Below, piece by piece: positions 1 to 5,828 of a stretch of 6,359 bases of DNA (the stretch's first letter is position 1; every line of letters starts with the position of its first letter). Origin of the DNA: an uncultured Gemmatimonadota bacterium (GTDB lineage Bacteria; Gemmatimonadota; Gemmatimonadetes; Gemmatimonadales; Gemmatimonadaceae). The translations under genes and the position numbers were made by a program. Location: positions 1-6,359 of the forward strand of contig CAITQY010000222.1 in assembly GCA_903894655.1 (NCBI GenBank), written 5' to 3'. The notes under the pieces were generated by a model, which was given only the letters and a program-made list of their open reading frames with translations, was not told where the DNA came from and ran no database searches.

Positions 1-723
1 GTCGGCTACGAAGAGGGCGGGCAGCTCACCGAGGCCGTGCGTCGCCGTCCGTACTCCGTAATCCTGTTCGACGAAATCGAGAAGGCCCACCCGGATGTGT
101 TCAACATCCTGCTGCAACTGCTCGACGACGGCCGGCTCACCGACTCGCAGGGACGCACCGTCGACTTCCGCAACGCCGTCATCATCATGACGTCGAACGT
201 CGGCAGTCAGATGATTTTGGAACGCGGAAGGGCCGGCGACACGTCATGGGCCACGGTGGAGCAGGAGGTGCTGATGGCGTTGCGCGGCGTGTTCAAGCCG
301 GAGTTCCTCAACCGCATCGACGACATCGTGGTCTTCCATCCGCTCGGTCGCGGCGAGATCGATCACATCGTCGACTTGCAGCTCGCGCACCTGCGGAAGC
401 TGCTCGCCGACCGGAAGCTCACCATTCGTCTCACCGACGCGGCGCGCACGTTGCTCGCCGACGAAGGGTACGATCCGGTGTTCGGCGCGCGGCCGCTCAA
501 GCGCGCGGTGCAGCGGATGCTGCAGAATCCGCTGGCCCTCGCGGTGCTCGACGGCACCTTCAAGGACGGCGACGTCATCGTGGCCGATGTGCAGGATGGC
601 ACCGACGCCTTGTCGTTCCGGCACGGCGACGCCACTGACGCCGCCGCGCAGGCCGCGTTCTCGACTCCGCCGCTGGCCGGCACGCCGCTGGCCGGCACGC
701 CGCTGGCCGGCACGCCGGGTTGA
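1..723 (+). CDS. clpB: ClpB disaggregase, C-terminal part (5' end outside window)
   Basis: This is the C-terminal half of the second AAA+ ring (D2) and the D2 small domain of the ATP-driven chaperone ClpB, which with DnaK pulls proteins out of aggregates in the cytoplasm. The visible 240 residues start inside the D2 pore loop (VGYEEGG, residues 1-7). They continue with Walker B (ILFDEIEKAH, acidic D24-E25), sensor 1 (TSN, N66), the arginine finger in FLNRID (R105), the typical VFHPLGR segment, and the sensor-2 motif GARPLKR (R164). There is no GF-type ClpP-binding loop between sensor 1 and the arginine finger, which argues for ClpB over ClpC or ClpA. After the normal domain end near residue 195 there is an odd tail of about 40 residues finishing in three PLAGT repeats. 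The TGA stop shares one base with the tadA start. Walker A and all of D1 lie upstream of the window. Confidence 0.95.
   Translation, partial: VGYEEGGQLTEAVRRRPYSVILFDEIEKAHPDVFNILLQLLDDGRLTDSQGRTVDFRNAVIIMTSNVGSQMILERGRAGDTSWATVEQEVLMALRGVFKPEFLNRIDDIVVFHPLGRGEIDHIVDLQLAHLRKLLADRKLTIRLTDAARTLLADEGYDPVFGARPLKRAVQRMLQNPLALAVLDGTFKDGDVIVADVQDGTDALSFRHGDATDAAAQAAFSTPPLAGTPLAGTPLAGTPG
670..714 (+). repeat. three perfect 15-bp tandem repeats at the clpB 3' end
   Basis: The unit CCGCTGGCCGGCACG occurs three times without any mismatch at 670-684, 685-699 and 700-714, followed by the first three bases of a fourth copy. In the clpB frame it encodes PLAGT three times. The unit length is five codons, so copy-number change would keep the frame. 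The complete DNA identity, including third codon positions, points to recent slippage and not to selection on an old protein repeat. Confidence 0.95.
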
Positions 724-1232
724 TGACGGCGTCCGGACCCATCCCCGAACCCATCCCCGGGCCGCCGTTGGCGCCCGGGGTGGATGCCGCGATGGATCTC
801 GCGCTGTTTGAAGCACGTGCCGCCGCGCTGGCCGGTGAAGTCCCGGTTGGCGCGGTCGTATTGTGCGGCACCGAGATCGTGGCCCGCGCCCAGAATCGCA
901 TGGTGCGTGATGGCGAAGCCACCGCGCACGCCGAAGTCCTCGCGTTGCGCGAGGCGGCGCGCGCGTGCGGTGACGCGCGCCTGCTGGAATGCACCCTGGT
1001 CGTCACGCTCGAACCCTGCGCCATGTGCGCCGGCGCGATCGTGCTTGCCCGCGTGGGCAGCCTCGTATTCGGTGCGTGGGATGACAAGGCCGGCATGTGC
1101 GGCTCCATCGGTGACGTGGTGCGGCACCCGAAGCTCAATCACCGACCGCAGGTCCGCGGCGGCGTGCGAGAGGCCGAATGTGCCGCCGTGCTCCAGACGT
1201 TCTTTGCCGCCCGACGCGAATCTCGTGTTTGA
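723..1232 (+). CDS. tadA: tRNA adenosine(34) deaminase TadA
   Basis: TadA deaminates A34 of tRNA-Arg(ACG) to inosine in the cytoplasm, allowing one tRNA to read several arginine codons. From ATG 723 the protein is 169 residues. The zinc ligand and proton-shuttle pair is in TAHAEV (H69, E71) and the other two zinc ligands are in LEPCAMCAGA (C99, C102). EVPVGAV (39-45), the WDDKAG stretch (119-124) and HPKLNH (residues 134-139) are also family-typical and separate it from general cytidine deaminases. The ATG at 723 overlaps the clpB stop as TGATG, suggesting translational coupling. This start adds a proline-rich leader (GPIPEPIPGPP) before the usual N-terminal helix (MDLALFEAR). GTG 780 or ATG 792 would give a more standard N-terminus of about 150 or 146 residues. 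No strong Shine-Dalgarno decides between them. Identity is sure; the start is less so. Confidence 0.95.
   Translation: MTASGPIPEPIPGPPLAPGVDAAMDLALFEARAAALAGEVPVGAVVLCGTEIVARAQNRMVRDGEATAHAEVLALREAARACGDARLLECTLVVTLEPCAMCAGAIVLARVGSLVFGAWDDKAGMCGSIGDVVRHPKLNHRPQVRGGVREAECAAVLQTFFAARRESRV
737..760 (+). repeat. 12-bp tandem duplication in the tadA 5' end
   Basis: ACCCATCCCCGA (737-748) is followed directly by ACCCATCCCCGG (749-760), an 11 of 12 match. In the tadA frame it gives the PIPEPIPG part of the N-terminal leader. The unit is four codons long, so duplication kept the reading frame. It lies 22 bases after the 15-bp repeat array in clpB. Confidence 0.85.
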
Positions 1233-1353
1233 CTGACCCGGCTGTCGGGTATTTCCCGCACGCGCCGCGACGCACACGCGGGTATCGATACGAGGAACTC
1301 GGCTGTTCACGGCAGTACCCAAGGTTGCGGTTTGCTGGGCTCGCCAGCATCAT
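1233..1353. other. tadA to cheB-cheR spacer with inverted repeats
   Basis: This 121-bp gap separates the clpB-tadA pair from the signalling operon. ACCCG (1236-1240) can pair with CGGGT (1246-1250) over a 5-base loop directly after the tadA stop. The next bases are ATTTC, too weak a T-tract for a confident intrinsic terminator. CCCGC (1255-1259) can pair with GCGGG (1278-1282), and CGGGTAT occurs twice (1246-1252 and 1279-1285). GTATCGATAC (1282-1291) is a perfect 10-bp palindrome that could be an operator half-site pair. A promoter for the downstream operon should lie here but no convincing -35/-10 pair was found. Confidence 0.4.
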
Positions 1354-3999
1354 ATGTCGATTGTGCCCTCTCCCTCCAATGCCCACGTCCGTGCTTCCGG
1401 AATGAGCTCACCGACGCCATCACCTGCTGCCGTGCGGACGCCGATCTCGGGCACCTTCCCGATTGTCGGCGTGGGCGCGTCTGCCGGTGGTCTCGAGGCC
1501 CTCGAGCAGCTGCTGCGGCCCGTGCCGGCGGACTGCCGGCTCGCGTTCGTGATCGTGCAGCATCGGTCGCCCGATCACAATGGCGCGTTGCGCGAACTAC
1601 TGCAGGGCTATTCCGCGCTGCCCGTCGTCACGGTCACCGACGGCTGCATGGTCGAACCCGGACATGTGTACGTCGCCCCGCACGATCAGGACCTGACCAT
1701 TCGCGGCGGCGTGCTGCACACGGTGCCCGCGACCGTCGTGCGCGGCATGCGCCTCCCGGTCGACGAGTTCCTGCGTTCGCTCGCCGTCGACCGGCAACAG
1801 GATGCCGTCGGCGTCATCCTCTCGGGCATGGGTTCCGACGGCACGCTCGGCATGCGCGCCATTCGCGAAGGCGCCGGCGCGACCTTCGCACAGTCGCCCG
1901 AGAGTGCCAAGTTCGAGGGGATGCCGCGCAGTGCGATCGATGCCGGCGTCGGCGATATCATCGCCACACCCGGGGCGTTGTTCGAGTCGATCATGGCGTT
2001 TCTGCAGCATCGCCATGAGCTCGTGGTCGACGATCGCGCGGAAGTGGAGACGCCGCCCACCTCCGGGCTCGACGCGATCCTGCAGCTGCTGCGGCGCCGC
2101 TCCGGTCATGACTTCGGACAGTACAAGCCGACCACGCTGGCGCGACGGATCTCGCGCCGGATGGGCCTTCATCATCTGTCTCGCGTCGCAGACTACGTCA
2201 CGATGCTCGGCGGGAATCCCGATGAAGTCGACCGGCTGTACGGGGAGTTCCTGATCGGGGTCACCAGCTTCTTTCGTGATCCCGTCATGTGGGAGCAGCT
2301 CCGCACGGAAGTGCTCCCGGCAATCCTGCGGTCGCGCCCCGCCGGCTCCACCATCCGCGCCTGGGTGACCGGGTGTTCCACCGGCGAGGAAGCGTATTCG
2401 CTCGCCATCGTGCTCACCGAGGCCATCGAAGCGCTCACGCCGGCGCATCCGCTCACCCTGCAGGTCTTTGCCACGGACCTCGACGCCCGCGCCATTAAGC
2501 GCGCGCGGAAGGGCACGTATCCGCCGAACATCGCCGCCGATGTGTCGGAGGAGCGGCTGCGTCGCTTCTTCGTCCAGGAAGATCGTGCCTATCGCGTGTC
2601 GAAGTCGATCCGCGATCTGGTCGTCTTCGCCACGCAGAACGTGCTGGCCGATCCACCGTTCACCAAGCTCGATCTGCTCTCCTGTCGGAATCTGCTGATC
2701 TACCTGAATCCACCGGCGCAGCGCATGCTGTTGTCGTTGTTTCACTACAGCCTCGGTGTCGACGGCGTACTGGTGCTGGGGAGCGCGGAATCCATTGGTG
2801 GCGCCACCGATCTCTTCGCACCGTATCCCGGCGCAACGCGGCTGTATCGGCGCCTGCTCACGGCGCTCCCCATTGATCTGATCAACATCCCTTTGACTAC
2901 GCCACCCACGCAGCCGCTCTCGCTGTCGGCGCCGCTCACGACCGCGTTGCCGGCACCGGCCGCGTTGCCGTCGCTCGCCGATCGCCTGCTGCTGTCTCGA
3001 TACGCCCCGACCGCTGTGCTGGTCGGTCCCGAAGGGGACATCCAGTATGTCAGTGGCCGCACCGGTCGGTATCTCGAGCCCGCGGCCGGTCGTGCGAACT
3101 GGAATGTGCTGGCGATGGCTCGCGACGGGTTACGCACGGCGCTCACCGAAGGGCTGCGGCGCGCCACCCGCAAGCAGCTCACGGTGACCTTGCCCGAACT
3201 CAAGGTCACCTCCGAGGCGGGCGTACACACCGTCGACGTGACCATCGAACCGCTCTCGGCGGCCGTCGGTATGGAAGGGATGGTGCTCGTGCTCTTCAGC
3301 GAAACCGGCGTCCCCGACAAGACGGCGGCAGCGGCGAAGCGCGTGCGATCGACCACCGATGACGTCCGGATCAAGGACCTCGCCGATGAGCTCAAGCATA
3401 CGCTCGATGAGCTGCGCGCCGCCCGTGAGGAGATGCAGCTCTCACAGGAAGAGCTCAAGTCGTCGAACGAGGAGCTACAGTCGACCAACGAGGAACTGCA
3501 GTCCACGAACGAAGAACTCACGACCTCGAAGGAAGAGGTGCAGTCGATGAACGAGGAGCTGCTGCGCGTGAATCAGGAGCTGCTCGGCAAGGTGAATCAA
3601 CTCACGCTGGCCAGCAGCGACATGACCAACCTGCTGAACAGCACCAACAGCGCCACGCTCTTCCTCGACAAGTCGCTCAACATTCGTCGCTTCACCGCGC
3701 AGATGAGCTCCATCATCCGCTTGCGGGGCAGCGACGTGGGCCGCCCGGTCACCGACATCTCCGCCACGCTCGATGTGTCCGAGATCGCGAAGGACGCCGA
3801 GGAGGTGCTGCGCACCCTCGCCACGCATGAGCGGGAAGTCACATCCACCGATGGACGCTGGTTCAGCGTGCGCGTGATGCCGTACCGCACCCACGACGAT
3901 CGCATCGACGGCGTCGTGATCACCTTCGCCGATGTGAGCGGGGTCAAGCAGATGGAAAGCCAGCTACAACAGATATCGCCGCCGGTGCCCAATCCATGA
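1354..3999 (+). CDS. CheB-CheR-PAS fusion: methylesterase/methyltransferase sensor
   Basis: The 881-residue cytoplasmic protein joins both adaptation enzymes of chemotaxis-type receptors. CheB methylesterase (about 35-215) has its triad: S43 in GASAGG, H70 in VQHRS and D162 in SGMGSDG. It has no receiver domain in front. CheR methyltransferase (about 239-500) has the basic helix ARRISRRM, SFFRD (305-309), the S-adenosylmethionine motif TGCSTGEEAYS (from 339) and SCRNLLIYL (443-451). A Pro/Ala/Ser/Thr-rich linker leads to a PAS-like region (about 545-648), a long coiled coil (about 670-750) and a C-terminal PAS (about 755-870). There are no membrane segments. ATG 1354 is taken; in-frame ATG 1402 is possible, and neither has a clear Shine-Dalgarno. 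The stop overlaps the next start (ATGA), so the kinase is probably co-translated. CheB would hydrolyse and CheR add glutamate methyl esters. The substrate here is unknown, as no receptor is nearby. Confidence 0.93.
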   Translation: MSIVPSPSNAHVRASGMSSPTPSPAAVRTPISGTFPIVGVGASAGGLEALEQLLRPVPADCRLAFVIVQHRSPDHNGALRELLQGYSALPVVTVTDGCMVEPGHVYVAPHDQDLTIRGGVLHTVPATVVRGMRLPVDEFLRSLAVDRQQDAVGVILSGMGSDGTLGMRAIREGAGATFAQSPESAKFEGMPRSAIDAGVGDIIATPGALFESIMAFLQHRHELVVDDRAEVETPPTSGLDAILQLLRRRSGHDFGQYKPTTLARRISRRMGLHHLSRVADYVTMLGGNPDEVDRLYGEFLIGVTSFFRDPVMWEQLRTEVLPAILRSRPAGSTIRAWVTGCSTGEEAYSLAIVLTEAIEALTPAHPLTLQVFATDLDARAIKRARKGTYPPNIAADVSEERLRRFFVQEDRAYRVSKSIRDLVVFATQNVLADPPFTKLDLLSCRNLLIYLNPPAQRMLLSLFHYSLGVDGVLVLGSAESIGGATDLFAPYPGATRLYRRLLTALPIDLINIPLTTPPTQPLSLSAPLTTALPAPAALPSLADRLLLSRYAPTAVLVGPEGDIQYVSGRTGRYLEPAAGRANWNVLAMARDGLRTALTEGLRRATRKQLTVTLPELKVTSEAGVHTVDVTIEPLSAAVGMEGMVLVLFSETGVPDKTAAAAKRVRSTTDDVRIKDLADELKHTLDELRAAREEMQLSQEELKSSNEELQSTNEELQSTNEELTTSKEEVQSMNEELLRVNQELLGKVNQLTLASSDMTNLLNSTNSATLFLDKSLNIRRFTAQMSSIIRLRGSDVGRPVTDISATLDVSEIAKDAEEVLRTLATHEREVTSTDGRWFSVRVMPYRTHDDRIDGVVITFADVSGVKQMESQLQQISPPVPNP
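3451..3555 (+). repeat. five heptad (21-bp) repeats coding the coiled coil
   Basis: Residues 700-734 of the CheB-CheR protein form five consecutive seven-residue units: ELKSSNE, ELQSTNE, ELQSTNE, ELTTSKE and EVQSMNE. The DNA copies differ mostly at third positions (for example CTA/CTG, TCG/TCC, ACC/ACG), so the repeat is kept at protein level and is old, unlike the repeat in clpB. The pattern recurs in many CheB-CheR fusions and likely forms a parallel dimer helix that passes signals between the PAS modules. Confidence 0.85.
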
Positions 4000-5729
4000 G
4001 CGAGCGCGAGCGGTCGGACGCCGCGTTACGCGCGCGCGCGGAGGCCGTGCTGGGGGCGCGCGCGTTGCCGCTCAGCGACCAGTCGGCGGATCTCGCACAG
4101 GGCGTATACGACCTGCAGCTGCACCAGGTCGAACTCGAACTGCAGCGCGACGAACTGCTGGAGGCGAATCGGGAACTGGCGCGTGAGCGCGAGCGCTTCC
4201 GCGATCTGTATGACTTCGCCCCGGTCGGCTACCTTTCGGTCACCGCTGACGGCACCATCCTTGACGCCAACGTCGCCGCCGCCAGCATTCTCGGCCGCGA
4301 TCGCGACGGCGTCGTTGGGCGGCGTCTCGGGGTGTTCGCCGCCGATGACGACCGCGCGCGCTGTCAGCGGTTTCTCGACCAGCACTTCGCCGATGTCGTC
4401 TCGGGACACTGTGAACTGAATTTCGGCAATGGCGTCGACGTCACACGCGTCGTGCAGCTCGATGCCGCCCTGCGGCCGGATCGGGCCTATAGTCGCGTGA
4501 CGCTCACCGATATCACCTGGCGTCGTCACGCCGAAGACGAGATGCGCATGATGGAGCAGGCGCTGCACGATGCGCAGCGCATGGAAGCGGTGGGGCGGTT
4601 GGCCGGTGGCATCGCCCACGACTTCAACAATCTGCTCACCATCATCAACGGCTACAGCGAACTGCTCGACGTCGGTCTGCCGCCCGATGATCCCCGGCAC
4701 GATGCCGTGCGAGAGATTGCGCAGGCCGGAGGACGGGCGGCGGCGCTCACCAGCCAACTGCTGACCTTCAGCCGCAAGCAGGTGCTCGCGATGCGCGTCA
4801 TCGATGTGAACGACGTGGTCGGCACCGTGTCGCGCATGCTGCGACGCATCATCGGCGAGGACATCGCGCTCGTCACCGAGTTGGATGAGGCACCGGCCAC
4901 CGTCGAAGTCGATCCCGGCCAACTCGAGCAGGTGCTGATCAACCTCGCCGTGAACGCGCGCGATGCCATGCCGTCGGGCGGCACGCTCACGCTCGCGACG
5001 AAGTCCGTCCATCTCGAGAACCCGCTGCACGACATCGGCGGCGATCTCGCGCCGGGCGATTACGTGTGCATCACCGTGAGCGACACGGGGCGGGGGATGG
5101 AGCCTGCCGTCGCCGCCCGCGCTTTCGAGCCCTTCTTCACGACCAAGGGGCTCGGGCGCGGCACAGGTCTCGGCCTCTCCATGGCGTATGGCGTCATGAG
5201 CCAGAGTCATGGCCATATCAGTGTGAGGAGCCATGTGGGCGAAGGGAGCGCCTTTACACTGCTGTTGCCCGCCAGCGTACCGCCGGCCGTGGTGCTGGCC
5301 GACGCACCCGATGGCACGGCCGTGGCGCGGGGCGCCGAGACGATCCTGCTGGTGGAGGACGAACACTCCGTGCGAACGCTTACCCGGCGCATGCTCACCA
5401 CCCTCGGCTACACCGTGATCGCCGCCGGGGCAGGCGATACCGCCATGCGGGCGGTCGCCGAGCACGGTGAGTCCATCGATCTCCTGCTCACCGACGTCGT
5501 CATACCGGCCATGAGCGGCGGCGAACTGGCGGAGCGTATCCGGCAGCGGCTGCCCGATATCCGGGTCCTGTTCATGTCCGGCTACACCGCTGACGCGGTG
5601 CGGCGCCGGGGCGTGGAGGCCGACGACGCCGAGCTGCTGCACAAGCCGTTCACCTCCGCAGCGCTGGCGCGGGCCGTTCGGCGCGCGCTCGACCACGTTC
5701 CGTCAGCGCACGGGCTTGCTCCGGCCTGA
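3996..5729 (+). CDS. soluble PAS hybrid histidine kinase with C-terminal receiver
   Basis: This 577-residue sensor kinase has no membrane segment, so it should sense a cytoplasmic signal. An N-terminal helical stretch (about 33-68, DLQLHQVELELQRDELLEAN) leads into a PAS domain (about 66-175, starting LYDFAPVGYLSV). HisKA follows, with phospho-acceptor H208 in GGIAHDFNN. The ATPase domain (about 310-424) has the N box (N316, N320 in NLAVNARDAM), G1 (DTGRGM, 363-368), the F box (FEPFF, 377-381) and G2 (GTGLGL, 389-394). A short linker precedes the receiver (about 448-566) with acidic pair E454/D455, phospho-acceptor D500 in LLTDVV, S528 and K550 in HKPF. All catalytic residues are present. ATG 3996 overlaps the upstream TGA by 4 bases and has no good Shine-Dalgarno, which fits coupled translation. 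No DNA-binding output is attached, so phosphate would go to its own receiver, a separate phosphotransfer protein, or regulate the methylation enzyme. Confidence 0.95.
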   Translation: MSERERSDAALRARAEAVLGARALPLSDQSADLAQGVYDLQLHQVELELQRDELLEANRELARERERFRDLYDFAPVGYLSVTADGTILDANVAAASILGRDRDGVVGRRLGVFAADDDRARCQRFLDQHFADVVSGHCELNFGNGVDVTRVVQLDAALRPDRAYSRVTLTDITWRRHAEDEMRMMEQALHDAQRMEAVGRLAGGIAHDFNNLLTIINGYSELLDVGLPPDDPRHDAVREIAQAGGRAAALTSQLLTFSRKQVLAMRVIDVNDVVGTVSRMLRRIIGEDIALVTELDEAPATVEVDPGQLEQVLINLAVNARDAMPSGGTLTLATKSVHLENPLHDIGGDLAPGDYVCITVSDTGRGMEPAVAARAFEPFFTTKGLGRGTGLGLSMAYGVMSQSHGHISVRSHVGEGSAFTLLLPASVPPAVVLADAPDGTAVARGAETILLVEDEHSVRTLTRRMLTTLGYTVIAAGAGDTAMRAVAEHGESIDLLLTDVVIPAMSGGELAERIRQRLPDIRVLFMSGYTADAVRRRGVEADDAELLHKPFTSAALARAVRRALDHVPSAHGLAPA

Positions 5730-5828
5730 TGGCGGCGGCATGCAGGAGGCGGAATCGAGCGCGATATTGAAAGCACGCTTCGCCGCTCGCCGCGGGTAGT
5801 CGCCGCGCTCCTCTTGCTCCCCCACATC
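5730..5828. other. spacer between the kinase and the TPR lipoprotein gene
   Basis: This 99-bp gap contains a perfect AGGAGG (5744-5749) without a start codon at normal distance, and a small hairpin CGCGG (5791-5795) with CCGCG (5803-5807) followed by a pyrimidine-rich stretch. The hairpin is only 5 bp and lacks a real T-tract, so it is a weak terminator candidate. A TTGAAA at 5767-5772 looks like a -35 box but has no -10 at correct spacing. The lipoprotein gene probably has its own promoter here, not resolvable by eye. Confidence 0.35.

Noticed and set aside
1..723. Annotation as ClpC or ClpA (ClpP partner)
   Set aside because: The ClpP-binding GF loop expected between sensor 1 and the arginine finger is absent, and the VFHPLGR region and C-terminal domain match ClpB.
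1325..1353. Promoter TTGCGG (1325-1330), 17-base spacer, CATCAT (1348-1353)
   Set aside because: The spacing is right, but both boxes are poor and transcription would begin after ATG 1354. It would fit only if translation started at ATG 1402.
1597..2745. A 382-codon open frame on the - strand opposite cheB-cheR
   Set aside because: It covers conserved CheB and CheR catalytic motifs on the + strand and shows no domain of its own, so it is a shadow frame.
3985..4005. Possible programmed -1 frameshift fusing the CheB-CheR protein to the kinase
   Set aside because: The kinase frame is reachable by a -1 shift, but no slippery heptamer is visible before the stop. The ATGA overlap explains coupling more simply.
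4026..5696. A 556-codon open frame on the - strand opposite the hybrid kinase
   Set aside because: It lies wholly inside a kinase gene with every motif intact. Its product has no recognisable domain and is what GC-rich codon bias yields on the opposite strand.
5729..5799. Mini-genes in the spacer: ATG 5729 (13 codons, TGATG overlap with the kinase stop) and ATG 5740 (19 codons)
   Set aside because: They are very short, arginine/alanine-rich as expected from GC-rich noise, and have no recognisable product.
5791..5820. Intrinsic terminator after the kinase gene
   Set aside because: The stem is only 5 bp with a 7-base loop, and the following bases are C-rich without a continuous T run.
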